A stretch of DNA of 64,000 nucleotides, from positions 62,001 through 126,000 of the forward strand of contig NZ_BAEO01000062.1 of the NCBI RefSeq assembly GCF_000314995.1, in the 5' to 3' direction. Position numbers and translations under genes: made by a program. Below are positions 30,483-40,543 of the stretch, piece by piece. Source of the stretch: Paraglaciecola arctica BSs20135. Lineage in GTDB: Bacteria > Pseudomonadota > Gammaproteobacteria > Enterobacterales > Alteromonadaceae. Within the stretch, counting starts at the first letter, position 1. Every line of letters starts with the position of its first letter. The notes beneath the pieces were generated by a model. The model was not told the DNA's origin, did not search any database, and saw nothing but the letters and a program-made list of their open reading frames with translations.

Positions 30483-32897
30483 ATGGATCAATCCCTATAT
30501 TTGCTGAAACAAGCTTGGGCTAGCCTTAAAAGTAAACCTGGTTTTGTTGCAGCTGTTGTCACTACAATGAGCCTAACTTTGGGGGCACTTTTATGTGTGC
30601 TTACCTTGGCGTATTTATTACTAGTATCACCCCTTCCTTACCCTGAAAGTGGCAACTTATATACGGTCGAGCATAACCTTATTGATAAAAATGGTGGGGT
30701 TGATGGTACAGCCTTTACCTATCCTAATCTGATGCATTTATACAGTAAACAGAGCGTTTTTAATGAATTGGCGATGATGTACTACGATGCTGATGTGCTT
30801 GTGTCTAAGCCATCACATCCCACCCTTCCAATTTCCTTTATTACCCCAGAGTGGTTTTCACTGTTGGGTGCTGAAATGGCAATGGGTCGAAGCTTTGAAG
30901 CGACAGAAGCGCTAAACACCTACAATCCCGTTGCAGTATTGAGTTACCAAACTTGGAAAGATGAATTCGCTCTTGAGGCAGATATCTTGTCAAAAAAGGT
31001 ACAGTTTGGTGAAGTGAGTTATCGCATTATTGGGGTACTGAGCGAAAAATTTGTTGAGCCGCAAATCTATGGTGTGGGTAATAAATCCCAAGTGTTTTTA
31101 CCTTGGGATTACAACTCTGTCAGCCCAAGTGAGCGCAAAAAATGGGGTAATGATGACGGTGGTTTGATGATGCTTGGAAAATTGCAGTCGGGTCATTCCA
31201 CAGCTCAGATTGAACAACAACTTGCTACGTTAGTAAGTGATAACTGGCAACAACAGGTGGCAGGGCATCAATTTTTTAATGGCTGGAGCATTGGCATTAA
31301 ATTACATTCGTTGGAGTCGGTTATTATGGCAAGTAGCCAAAGCACAGTGTATTTATTGATTGCAGGGGTAGTTGGTTTAGTGCTGATTGCCAGTACCAAT
31401 ATCGCTAATTTGTTTATGTCTCGCACAGTTGAACGCAGTCGACAAATTGCCATCTGTGCAGCAATAGGTGCGTCCCGCCGCCAGGTATTTAAAATGTTGT
31501 TAGCAGAATCAACATTGTTAGTGGGGCTAGCTACCTTTATTGCTATTTATATTGCCTCTTTAGGGTTCAAAGGCATGCAGTTGTTTTTAAACCACTATCT
31601 TCCAAGAATTGATGAGTTGTCTCTACATTTTATTACCCTTGCTTGTGCCTTGATGTTGGTGGTGGTTTTTGCATGGTTATTTGCCTATTTAAGTATGCGC
31701 ATGATTGATTACCGCAGCTTAAATCAATCGATGCAAAGCGGAGGTAAAGGAACGGGCATACAAGTGTCGAAGAAAGTCAGGCAGGGCTTAGTTTTGTGTC
31801 AAATCGCTATAGTGACAGTGTTAGTTTTTATCAATATTGTGTTGTTCAATGAAGCTGTCACTACAATTAATCGCCCCTCCGGGTTTGCAACTGAAGATAT
31901 TTCCTTCTTAGTGATCTCTTTGCCTGCAGTTAATGAAACAAATCAGGATGGATTGGTTGCAAATGTGTCTGAAGTGAGAAATAAATTAGCCACATTGCCA
32001 CAGGTAGAAGGCGTCAGTCAGTCTATGGCTCCTATGCCCTTTTTTACGCTTGCATTGAGTCGCTTGGGTGGCGAAGAACGTTATTCAATGCGAGCTAAAG
32101 ATGTTGATCACGCTTATTTCGATTTGATTGAACAACCATTACTTGGCGGTAATTATTTCAGCGAAGCTGATATCAAAGACAAAAATAAAGTCATGATAAT
32201 CAATGACGTATTCGCGAAACAACTCGCGCCAAATGGCAATGCCCTTGGTTTGATATTTGATAATGGTGCAACTGTTGTGGGGGTTGTTAAAGGCATACTT
32301 TTACCCGGTCAAACCACTATTGAACCACGTTTCTATTTCCCCGCATCACCCGCCAGAAATATGTTTTTAGTCAAAACCAAAGCGGGCCAAGTAATCACCC
32401 GTGAGCAAGTAGTGAATGTTTTGCTTCAAGTTTCTAGTGAGATAAAACTCTTTAGTTTGTCTACATTAGAGTCCCGCCGTGTTGAACGTTTGTTTGCCCA
32501 ATACACCACAGCCGTTACCAGTGGAACACTTGCGGTAATAACCTTTTTGTTAGCTGGAGTTGGCCTGTACGGAATATTAAGTTACAGCACCCAAATGCGG
32601 CGATTTGAAATAGGCACCAGACTAGCAATTGGTGCCAAACGTAAAGAAATAATACTACTTATTGTTAAAGATAATGCGGCGATGATCTTGCTTGGAATGC
32701 TGACTAGCGTGTTGGTGTTGCTAACATTGTATTTAGGATTTAGGGATAGCTTAACTGATTATCTAAGTGGAAATATGACTCTTGCATTTGTTCTAACTGT
32801 TGCCTCTATTGCTTTACTCTCACTATTCGCCTGCTACTGGCCATTACGAAAATACATCAATCAACCTGTCGTGCATTCTTTGCGTGGTAGTGAATAA
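30483..32897 (+). CDS. MacB/FtsX-type ABC permease 2
   Basis: An 804-residue inner-membrane permease. It has four-helix MacB topology per FtsX unit: an N-terminal helix (about 19-42), a periplasmic MacB core domain (PITPEWFSLLGAEM-type residues), helices near 280-400, a second periplasmic domain (about 450-670) and three C-terminal helices. It ends in LLSLFACYWPLRKYINQPVVHSLRGSE, shortened here to its recognisable core CYWPLRKYINQP. ATG 30483 follows the first permease by 11 bases. Two FtsX cores per chain mean one polypeptide may form a full transporter with the shared ATPase. Its last 110 residues are nearly the same as in permease 3. The substrate is unknown; MacB-type pumps export peptides, macrolides, toxins or lipoproteins. 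Confidence 0.9.
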   Translation: MDQSLYLLKQAWASLKSKPGFVAAVVTTMSLTLGALLCVLTLAYLLLVSPLPYPESGNLYTVEHNLIDKNGGVDGTAFTYPNLMHLYSKQSVFNELAMMYYDADVLVSKPSHPTLPISFITPEWFSLLGAEMAMGRSFEATEALNTYNPVAVLSYQTWKDEFALEADILSKKVQFGEVSYRIIGVLSEKFVEPQIYGVGNKSQVFLPWDYNSVSPSERKKWGNDDGGLMMLGKLQSGHSTAQIEQQLATLVSDNWQQQVAGHQFFNGWSIGIKLHSLESVIMASSQSTVYLLIAGVVGLVLIASTNIANLFMSRTVERSRQIAICAAIGASRRQVFKMLLAESTLLVGLATFIAIYIASLGFKGMQLFLNHYLPRIDELSLHFITLACALMLVVVFAWLFAYLSMRMIDYRSLNQSMQSGGKGTGIQVSKKVRQGLVLCQIAIVTVLVFINIVLFNEAVTTINRPSGFATEDISFLVISLPAVNETNQDGLVANVSEVRNKLATLPQVEGVSQSMAPMPFFTLALSRLGGEERYSMRAKDVDHAYFDLIEQPLLGGNYFSEADIKDKNKVMIINDVFAKQLAPNGNALGLIFDNGATVVGVVKGILLPGQTTIEPRFYFPASPARNMFLVKTKAGQVITREQVVNVLLQVSSEIKLFSLSTLESRRVERLFAQYTTAVTSGTLAVITFLLAGVGLYGILSYSTQMRRFEIGTRLAIGAKRKEIILLIVKDNAAMILLGMLTSVLVLLTLYLGFRDSLTDYLSGNMTLAFVLTVASIALLSLFACYWPLRKYINQPVVHSLRGSE

Positions 32898-32935
32898 CCA
32901 CTCTCTCATACTAAGTTTGTAAGGAAGGAAACCAT

Positions 32936-35365
32936 ATGAATCATTACTTTTTTTTGCTTAAACAAGCGTGGGGAAGCTTGAGACAAAAGCCTGGTTTTTT
33001 GGTAACAGTTGTCGTCACAATGGGCACCACATTAGGGGTGTTGCTATGTGTTTTGACTTTAGCGTATCTATTGGTTTTACAGCCGTTGCCTTATCCTGAG
33101 CAGGACCGACTCTATAACGTTACTCATGCCATGGGTGATAAGTCTAAAGAGGCGCCCCCAAAAGCTTTTACCTATCCTGGGCTTATTCACCTTTATAAAA
33201 ACCAGCAACTTTTTGAAAAAACAGCGCTTCTCCAATATGCCGAGGATATATTGACATCGTTACCCAATCAACCCACGTTAAATACTGGTTATGTTACTCC
33301 CCAGTGGTTTGAATTACTTGGAGCGACACTTAAAATGGGGCGACTATTTGAGCAGACTGAAGCTTTAGATACGTTTAATCCTGTGGCGATTATCAGTTAT
33401 AAAACGTGGCGCCAAGAGTTTGCTTCTGCACCAGATATGTTAGATAAAAAAGTGTCGTTTAGCGGTGTGACTTATCGTGTGGTAGGGGTCTTAAGTAAAG
33501 AGTTTGTCGAGCCTCAAATTAATCAAGTGGGTAAGGACGTCGGTATATGGTTTCCTTGGGATTATAATTTCGATGTTCCCTTAAAAGAGAGCTGGGGATA
33601 CATGAGTCCGGCATCGATCTTTGTAGGTAAATTGAAAGTTGGCGTCTCTGCAAGCAATGCACAGCAAAGACTTACACCTTTGGTAAACGATACTTGGGCT
33701 GAACATGTCGCTTCTATCCCGTTTTTTAGTGGTTGGTCTATTAAAATTGAATTAGAGCCTTTCCAAACTGTTGTTATGGGAGAGAGCAAAAATACTGCTT
33801 TTTTGTTGTTAGCTGGGGTATTGGGTTTGGTGTTAATCGCCTTTGCCAATATTGCTAATTTGTTTATATCGCGTACTGCCGAGCAACGAAGGCCGTTGGC
33901 TATACGTGCTGCATTGGGAGCTACAAAATCTCAATTGTTTCGGGAGTTATTGGCCGAATCGGGATTGTTGATGTTGTTGTCAGTGTTGCTCGCTTTGGTT
34001 ATTGCCTCTTTGGGATTCTCCTTATTGCAGTCTTACATGTCTTCTGTATTGCCAAGAGTGGATGAGTTAAGGATGAATACCATTACTTTGGTGGCCGCTG
34101 TTTTTTGTGCTGTTCTTTTCGCATTTTTGTTCGCTTTTTTAAGTCGCAGAGCAATCAATTATCAAACCCTCAACTCAATGCTGCAATCCAGTGGTAAAGG
34201 CACAGGTGTGCAGGTTTCTAAATTATTCAGGCAAAGCTTAATTGTCAGCCAAGTAGCCATCGCAACTGTGCTTGTTTTCGTGAATATCAGTTTATTTAAA
34301 CAGGCGATTGGCACTATCACTGAACCCACTGATTTTAGTGTGGAAAATATGTCACAAATTAGTCTAGCTGTTTCTGCTTCACAGGTGCCTCCACCAGAAG
34401 AAGTGTCGGCTGTGATGACTGAATTGAAAAAGAAACTACTTGAATTACCCCAAGTAGAGAGTATTTCACAATCAGTCTCTGTATTAGACCGATTCGGCCT
34501 TAGAGCTTTAATCGCTGTAACTTCAGGCGAAAGTTTTACACTCGAAAGTAAACATGTCAGCAATAATTATTTCCAAATGATGGCGCAACCTTTACTTGAG
34601 GGAGACTATTTTAGTGACACAGATATCAAAGACGGCACCCAAGTCATCATTGTTAACGACGTGTTTGCTAAACAGCTTAGCCCTGATGGCAGTGCTCTTG
34701 GTTTACAAGTTTCTCCACCTTCAAGCCGTGACCGATTAACCATCGTAGGTGTGGTGAAAGGCGTAAAAATGCCCGCCCAGACGGACATTCCAATGCGAGT
34801 TTATACGCCCTTAAACCTAGCACCTACACAAATGACGCTGAAGTTACAAGAAGGACAAAGTATTACCAGAGAGCAGGTGGTGTCTGCTATTAAGGGCGTC
34901 AGTAACTTGTACGCACTTTTTAGTTTGCAAACTCTCACTGAAGTTAAGCAAAGAAGGTTGTTTACTCAATATACCTCAGCAATCACTACTTCGGCATTGA
35001 CTTTTATTACCTTATTTTTGGCAGGTGTTGGCCTGTACGGAATATTAAGTTACAGCACCCAAATGCGGCGATTTGAAATCGGTACCAGACTAGCAATTGG
35101 TGCCAAACGTAGTGATGTCATCAAACTAATTGTTAAAGATAATGCCGCGATGATCTTACTTGGCATGCTGACCAGCGTGTTGGTTTTGCTAGCCTTGTAC
35201 TTAGGATTTAACGATAACTTAAACGCTTATCTAAGTAACAATCTTGTTTTTGTGTTTGTTTTGACCCTTGTCCCTATTGCTCTACTCTCACTATTCGCCT
35301 GCTACTGGCCATTACGAAAATATATCAATCAACCTGTTGTGCATTCTTTGCGTGGTAGTGATTAG
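32936..35365 (+). CDS. MacB/FtsX-type ABC permease 3 (mosaic)
   Basis: An 809-residue paralog of permeases 1, 2 and 4 with the same layout: N-terminal helix, periplasmic core (FVEPQINQVGKDVGIWFPWDY), central helices, second periplasmic domain and three C-terminal helices. AAGGAAGG precedes ATG 32936. Its first roughly 690 residues follow permease 1 (for instance the shared FSGV, VGIWFPWDYN and IPFFSGWS segments), but the C-terminal part with IVKDNAAMILLGMLTSVLVLL matches permease 2 almost exactly, also at the DNA level. It therefore looks like the product of recombination or gene conversion inside the array. It is intact and, if permease 1 is dead, could substitute for it. Confidence 0.9.
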   Translation: MNHYFFLLKQAWGSLRQKPGFLVTVVVTMGTTLGVLLCVLTLAYLLVLQPLPYPEQDRLYNVTHAMGDKSKEAPPKAFTYPGLIHLYKNQQLFEKTALLQYAEDILTSLPNQPTLNTGYVTPQWFELLGATLKMGRLFEQTEALDTFNPVAIISYKTWRQEFASAPDMLDKKVSFSGVTYRVVGVLSKEFVEPQINQVGKDVGIWFPWDYNFDVPLKESWGYMSPASIFVGKLKVGVSASNAQQRLTPLVNDTWAEHVASIPFFSGWSIKIELEPFQTVVMGESKNTAFLLLAGVLGLVLIAFANIANLFISRTAEQRRPLAIRAALGATKSQLFRELLAESGLLMLLSVLLALVIASLGFSLLQSYMSSVLPRVDELRMNTITLVAAVFCAVLFAFLFAFLSRRAINYQTLNSMLQSSGKGTGVQVSKLFRQSLIVSQVAIATVLVFVNISLFKQAIGTITEPTDFSVENMSQISLAVSASQVPPPEEVSAVMTELKKKLLELPQVESISQSVSVLDRFGLRALIAVTSGESFTLESKHVSNNYFQMMAQPLLEGDYFSDTDIKDGTQVIIVNDVFAKQLSPDGSALGLQVSPPSSRDRLTIVGVVKGVKMPAQTDIPMRVYTPLNLAPTQMTLKLQEGQSITREQVVSAIKGVSNLYALFSLQTLTEVKQRRLFTQYTSAITTSALTFITLFLAGVGLYGILSYSTQMRRFEIGTRLAIGAKRSDVIKLIVKDNAAMILLGMLTSVLVLLALYLGFNDNLNAYLSNNLVFVFVLTLVPIALLSLFACYWPLRKYINQPVVHSLRGSD

Positions 35366-35404
35366 TCACACTCTCCCATGCTAGGTCTTAAGGAAGAAAA
35401 TATC

Positions 35405-37846
35405 ATGAATCATTACTTGTATCTGATTAAACAAGCTTGGGCGAGCCTGAAACAAAAGCCGAGTTTTGTAGTTGTAGTTGTCTCTACTATGGGCACAACT
35501 TTAGGTGCATTACTATGTGCAGTAACACTTAACTACTTGTTATTGGTTGAGCCTCTCACTTACCCTGAGCAAGAGCGGATCGTTGTAGTAGATCATCGAA
35601 TTGTGGATGCTGAACAAACAACAAAAAAAGTTGCTTTTAGTTACGCTGGTTTAGTGCATTTATATAAGAGCAAAGAAGCCTTTGAACAATCGGCTATGAT
35701 GTACTTCGCGCAAGATGTCATTACATCTAATGAACAGCAACCTTTGGTTAATGTCACTTTTACGACACCAGAAATACATCAATTTCTTGCGTCGTCAATG
35801 GCAATTGGACGAGTCTTCGATGAGTCCGAGGGGCTGGATAGCGACAACCCAGTGGCGATATTAAATTACAATACCTGGCAAAGAGAATTTGCTGGCCGCA
35901 AGGATATTCTGGCGCATAAAATTACAATAGGTGGTGTTAGTTATCGTATTGTAGGCGTTTTGGCTAAGAAGTTTGTCGAGCCAGAACTATATACTATTGG
36001 TAGGAAAACGCATGTTTGGTTGCCTTGGGACTTTAACCATGCAGCCAGTAAAAATAAGGAAAGTTTTACTAATATTACTGAGAATTATCGATATGTTGGG
36101 CTTTTGAAAAAAGGCTTTGATAAGGAACAAGCTGAGATGTTGTTAACGCCTTTAGTGAGCGATCGTTGGCAACAGGGCGTTTCACATATGGATTTTTTCA
36201 AGAATTGGTCAGTGAAAGTTGAAGTGAGACAACTAAAGGATGTAGTTCTAGGGAACAGCAGCTCAATATCAATCATGATATTAATTGGTGTAATTGGATT
36301 AGCGCTAATAGCCTGCTTAAATATTTCTAATTTGTTTATGGCTCGCATAGCGGAAAAACAACGCCAATTGGCTATTCAAGCTACTCTCGGAGCGACTAAG
36401 CGACATTTATTCAAAGCAATATTCGTCGAAATTAACATATTAATGTTTATGTCAATATTTCTTGCCCTCGCTGTTTCTCAAGTCGGTTTTAATGTTATGC
36501 AGCAGCATTTGAATACAGTATTGCCCCGCATTGAAGAACTATCATTAAACATGGTTACGTTTGGGGTGGCGATAATTTTGTGTGTGATGTTAGCTCTGAT
36601 TTTTTCCAAACTGTCTACAAGCTTGGTTAACTATAGCGCTTTGAAAAGGCCGCTGCAGAGTAGTGGTAAAGGGAGTGGTATACAAGTATCCAAAAAATAC
36701 CGCCAAGCGTTAGTTGCAAGTCAAATCGCACTTGCAACAGTTCTGGTTTTCGCCAACGTTACCTTATTTAAGGATTCTCTAAAAACAATTAATTCGCCAG
36801 TCGGTTTTAATACAGAAAACTTGGCAACCTTGATTCTGAACTTTAATGCACCACATTACCCTACTCAAGAAGAAGCGATACCTATAATGGCAGATATATT
36901 AGAAAGGCTAGGGTCATTGCAACAGGTAGAGTCGGTAGCTCAAGGAAGCACGCCGCTGGATGGATTTAGTTTCAAAGCACTGACTGTTAATAATGAGCAG
37001 TTTACGCCATACCGTAAGATGATAGATGAGAATTATTTCACCTTGTTAGAACAGCGATTATTGCAAGGAGATAACCTCACTATAGTTGATCGCAGAGATA
37101 ACAGTCGCTCAATGTTAGTTAACCAAGCATTTGCTAATCAACTTGAAGCAGACGGAGATGTCGTTGGAATGCGCTTAGCGTCTATAAATGAACCTGACTT
37201 TCAAATAATTGGAATTGTAGAAGATATCAATATTCCAGGAGAAACAGCAATTGGAAGTGGCGATGCTAGAGTTCCACGAATGTACGCACCAAACTCATTG
37301 AGTGAGCAGACCTTTATTCTGAAACTGAAGCCAGGGCAAGATTTAAGCCGTGAAGAACTGGCTAAAGCTATTGGAGAAGTGGACAAAAGGTATTCTGTTT
37401 TTGATTACATTATAGCGTCAGAATCTCTTACCAAAAGGCTATTTGTAGAAATCACCACTGCAGTCACAACCACAGTTTTAGCATTTCTTGTTTTGTTTCT
37501 AGCAGGTATCGGAATATACGGAATTTTGAGTTACAGCACCCAAATGCGCAGATTTGAGTTGGGCACCCGTATGGCGCTGGGCGCTAAACGCAAACATCTT
37601 ATCGGCCTTATTCTAAAAGACAATGCATGGGTAATTGTTATAGGCATGGCGACCAGCATGGTCGTCATGCTGTTACTATATGTTGCTTATCAAGAGCAAC
37701 TTAGTACTTATATTGGTATGGAATTGCTGGGAGTGTTTGCACTTACCCTTTGCGCTATTTCTTTGTTGTCACTATTTGCCTGTTACTGGCCATTACGAAA
37801 ATACATCAATCAACCTGTTGCGCATTCATTGCGTGGTAGTGATTAA
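35405..37846 (+). CDS. MacB/FtsX-type ABC permease 4
   Basis: An 813-residue permease closing the operon. AAGGAAG upstream favours ATG 35405 (MNHYLYLIKQAW, aligned with the other three) over an in-frame ATG at 35378. The overall design is that of the other permeases, but its periplasmic domains are the most divergent (KNWSVKVEVRQ, ENYRYVGLLKKGFD, and an inserted GSGDARVPRM segment), which suggests a different cargo or partner. The C-terminal helices (NAWVIVIGMATSMVVML) resemble permease 1, not permeases 2 and 3. The last residues CYWPLRKYINQP are identical in type with permeases 2 and 3. No clear terminator follows within 100 bases. Confidence 0.9.
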   Translation: MNHYLYLIKQAWASLKQKPSFVVVVVSTMGTTLGALLCAVTLNYLLLVEPLTYPEQERIVVVDHRIVDAEQTTKKVAFSYAGLVHLYKSKEAFEQSAMMYFAQDVITSNEQQPLVNVTFTTPEIHQFLASSMAIGRVFDESEGLDSDNPVAILNYNTWQREFAGRKDILAHKITIGGVSYRIVGVLAKKFVEPELYTIGRKTHVWLPWDFNHAASKNKESFTNITENYRYVGLLKKGFDKEQAEMLLTPLVSDRWQQGVSHMDFFKNWSVKVEVRQLKDVVLGNSSSISIMILIGVIGLALIACLNISNLFMARIAEKQRQLAIQATLGATKRHLFKAIFVEINILMFMSIFLALAVSQVGFNVMQQHLNTVLPRIEELSLNMVTFGVAIILCVMLALIFSKLSTSLVNYSALKRPLQSSGKGSGIQVSKKYRQALVASQIALATVLVFANVTLFKDSLKTINSPVGFNTENLATLILNFNAPHYPTQEEAIPIMADILERLGSLQQVESVAQGSTPLDGFSFKALTVNNEQFTPYRKMIDENYFTLLEQRLLQGDNLTIVDRRDNSRSMLVNQAFANQLEADGDVVGMRLASINEPDFQIIGIVEDINIPGETAIGSGDARVPRMYAPNSLSEQTFILKLKPGQDLSREELAKAIGEVDKRYSVFDYIIASESLTKRLFVEITTAVTTTVLAFLVLFLAGIGIYGILSYSTQMRRFELGTRMALGAKRKHLIGLILKDNAWVIVIGMATSMVVMLLLYVAYQEQLSTYIGMELLGVFALTLCAISLLSLFACYWPLRKYINQPVAHSLRGSD

Positions 37847-38131
37847 GCGTTTTTTGAGTGTGTAAATTGTGATTTATTTGATTAGTTTGCCTTTGTAAAA
37901 TGGGGTGAACAATATTTCATATTCCAATGCGTTATTTATTTATGCATTTATGAAGTGTTAAGTTTCATTTAAGTGGTTAGTATATAAGGGCATATGGAAA
38001 AGTTGTACGTCCTAATACCCTAATTTGCTTGGTTCGATTGGCCCTACACCTTTGGACTATACTCAGGCGTTTGACGTATAACGTTGAATGGCTAAGCAAG
38101 CATTATTAATTAAAACAAACATTGGAATTTT

Positions 38132-39586
38132 ATGAAAACACTATCTGATATTGGCTTAATCGGCCTTGCTGTAATGGGTGAAAACCTCATTCTGAATATG
38201 GCAAGTAAAGGTTATACCGTTACTGCTTATAATCGCTCTACCGATAAGGTTGAAAACTTTATTAATGGCCGAGCAAAAGGCGAAAGTATTCGCGGTGCTT
38301 ATTCAGTAGAAGAGTTAGTTCAATCCCTCGCCATTCCTCGTAAAATTATGATTATGGTCAAATCAGGCGCCCCTGTGGATGCCACTATCGACCAGCTTCT
38401 ACCTTTGTTAGACAAAGGCGACATTATTATTGATGGTGGTAATACCCATTTTCCTGACACTATTCGCCGTGAAAAATACTGTGCTGAAAAAGGTATTCAC
38501 TTTGTTGGTGCCGGTGTATCTGGTGGTGAAGAAGGCGCGCTTAAAGGGCCTTCAATTATGCCTGGTGGTTCGGCTGAAGCATGGGCAGCTGTGAAACCTA
38601 TCTTTCAAGACATCTCTGCCAAGGTAGATGATGGATCACCTTGTTGTGATTATGTTGGTGAAAACGGTGCTGGTCACTTTGTTAAAATGGTACATAACGG
38701 TATTGAATATGGTGATATGCAATTATTGTGTGAAGCCTACCAAATTATGAAAGACACACTTGGTATGTCTGCCGATGAAATGCATGAAGTTTTCAAAGAA
38801 TGGAACACTACAGAATTAGATAGTTATTTAGTGGAAATCACTCGCGATATCTTAGCCTTTAAAGATGAAGACGGTGGTCCTCTCGTAGAAAAAATTCTTG
38901 ATACTGCAGGCCAAAAAGGCACAGGTAAATGGACAGGAATTGTTGCCCTAGACTTAGGTGTGCCATTAACTCTGATTGCTGAATCGGTATTTGCTCGTTG
39001 TATCTCTGCACTTAAAGATGAACGTGTTGAGGCGTCTAAAGTGATGACTGGTCCAGCTAAAACATTCGATGGTGACAAAGCCGCTTTTATTGAAGATTTA
39101 CGCCAAGCTGTGCTGGCTGCTAAAATTGTTTCTTACGCACAGGGTTACACCTTAATGCGTGAAGCAGCCAAAGAATATAACTGGAACTTAAACTACGGCG
39201 GCATCGCATTGATGTGGCGTGGTGGTTGTATTATTCGTTCTGCTTTCTTAGGCAAAATCAAAGAGGCCTATGATAAAAATCCTGAGTTAAACAATCTATT
39301 ATTAGATGACTACTTTAGAGACACAGTGGTAGGTGCTCAAGAAGGTTGGAGACGGGTAGCAGTCAATGCTATTACAACAGGTGTACCTGCTCCATGTTTA
39401 ACCGCTGCGCTTAATTATTTCGATGGCTACCGCACTGCGCGTTTACCGGCTAACTTGTTACAAGCGCAACGTGATTATTTTGGTGCTCACACATACGAAC
39501 GTACAGATAAGCCAAGAGGTGAGTTCTTCCATACAAATTGGACAGGACGTGGTGGTAATACGTCTTCGTCAACTTATAACGCTTAA
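38132..39586 (+). CDS. gnd: 6-phosphogluconate dehydrogenase, decarboxylating
   Basis: A 484-residue enzyme of the oxidative pentose phosphate pathway that converts 6-phosphogluconate and NADP to ribulose 5-phosphate, CO2 and NADPH. The Rossmann motif GLAVMGENL is near residues 11-19, followed by YNRSTDKV, GAGVSGGEEGA in the substrate site, catalytic Lys in HFVKMVHNGIEYGDMQ, and the C-terminal RDYFGAHTYER typical of the long form. GGA lies seven bases before ATG 38132. The gene stands alone with a perfect bidirectional terminator after it; no zwf or edd gene is adjacent. The 285 bases upstream (37847-38131) are AT-rich, and I see no definite promoter there. Confidence 0.97.
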   Translation: MKTLSDIGLIGLAVMGENLILNMASKGYTVTAYNRSTDKVENFINGRAKGESIRGAYSVEELVQSLAIPRKIMIMVKSGAPVDATIDQLLPLLDKGDIIIDGGNTHFPDTIRREKYCAEKGIHFVGAGVSGGEEGALKGPSIMPGGSAEAWAAVKPIFQDISAKVDDGSPCCDYVGENGAGHFVKMVHNGIEYGDMQLLCEAYQIMKDTLGMSADEMHEVFKEWNTTELDSYLVEITRDILAFKDEDGGPLVEKILDTAGQKGTGKWTGIVALDLGVPLTLIAESVFARCISALKDERVEASKVMTGPAKTFDGDKAAFIEDLRQAVLAAKIVSYAQGYTLMREAAKEYNWNLNYGGIALMWRGGCIIRSAFLGKIKEAYDKNPELNNLLLDDYFRDTVVGAQEGWRRVAVNAITTGVPAPCLTAALNYFDGYRTARLPANLLQAQRDYFGAHTYERTDKPRGEFFHTNWTGRGGNTSSSTYNA

Positions 39587-39603
39587 GTTGTTCTATGAAA
39601 TAT

Positions 39604-39640
39604 AAAAGGCCGTAACTTGCGCGCAAGTTACGGCCTTTTT
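39604..39640. terminator. bidirectional terminator between gnd and ompW
   Basis: GGCCGTAACTTGCG (39608-39621) is followed directly by its perfect complement (39622-39635), flanked by AAAA on the left and TTTTT on the right. It serves both converging genes. Confidence 0.92.
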
Positions 39641-39678
39641 GTGTTCATTACATTATACGGATTGGTATTAGTTTAAAA

Positions 39679-40335
39679 TCAGAAACGATAGCCAGCAGTA
39701 ATAGAATACACCAAAGGATCAATGTCTACATCTACGCTTCCAGCTGCACCGTTTAGGTCAAAGCTTGCTTCGGTATCTATATCTATCCAGCGCACAGATG
39801 CATTGACCAGCCACTTTTCATCAAGTATATAATCAATTCCCACTTGAGCGGCCAAACCAAAGGAGTTGTCCAAATCGAGATTGCTGAATCCTGCGCTGGT
39901 ATTGGCGCTGGTGAACTTTTCATCAAAAAATATGGTGTAGTTAATTCCAGCGCCCACATAAGGCTGGAATTTGGCGCTGGGATCTGCAAAATAGTAGTTA
40001 GCACTCACAGTTGGTGGTAAGTGTTTGGTGTTACCCAAAGCACCTACTGTATCTAAACCAATATCGTGACTAAAGGGAGTCGCAGCCAATACTTCGACGG
40101 CTAGTTGTGGGCTAAAGAAATAAACAAAATTGAAACCAAGTTGAGTATTACTATCAACATTCACTCCTATACCTAAATCTGACCCACCCACATTAACATT
40201 GCTGCTTGAATCTTCAGGCGCCACATTAGCCATTCCAACACGTACTACCCAATCACCTTGCTCGTAAGCGTAAGCCGGAGTAATTGCACCTAATAAAGCA
40301 CTTGTTATCGCTACTGATAAAATTAATTTTTTCAT
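39679..40335 (-). CDS. ompW: OmpW-family outer-membrane protein
   Basis: A 218-residue eight-stranded beta-barrel. The start is ATG 40335, giving MKKLILSVAITSALLGAITPAYA as a clean signal peptide; the frame is open further upstream, but without a signal-like start. Family features are EQGDWVVRVGMANVAPED at the mature N-terminus, LGFNFVYFFSPQLAVEVLAATPF, KHLPPTVSANYYFAD and the terminal ITAGYRF. OmpW channels small hydrophobic molecules and is a receptor for some colicins in E. coli; expression responds to osmolarity and iron in related bacteria. It is monocistronic. Confidence 0.93.
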   Translation of the reverse strand: MKKLILSVAITSALLGAITPAYAYEQGDWVVRVGMANVAPEDSSSNVNVGGSDLGIGVNVDSNTQLGFNFVYFFSPQLAVEVLAATPFSHDIGLDTVGALGNTKHLPPTVSANYYFADPSAKFQPYVGAGINYTIFFDEKFTSANTSAGFSNLDLDNSFGLAAQVGIDYILDEKWLVNASVRWIDIDTEASFDLNGAAGSVDVDIDPLVYSITAGYRF

Positions 40336-40543
40336 ATGTTTCTCGTTTGCTATTAATGAATAAACCAATTTTAAATTACGCGCCGAGCTCAAGACTGATC
40401 TAAAACAAGGTTTGTCTTTGTTGTACGGATGTTTGTGAGAAAAGAAGCTGAGTTTAGGTTAGCTGCGTGATTTTCAAACAAAAAATTGATACTTTTTGAA
40501 TGCCATGGGAATATAAGTGTTAAGCAACTTATAAGGATCATGT

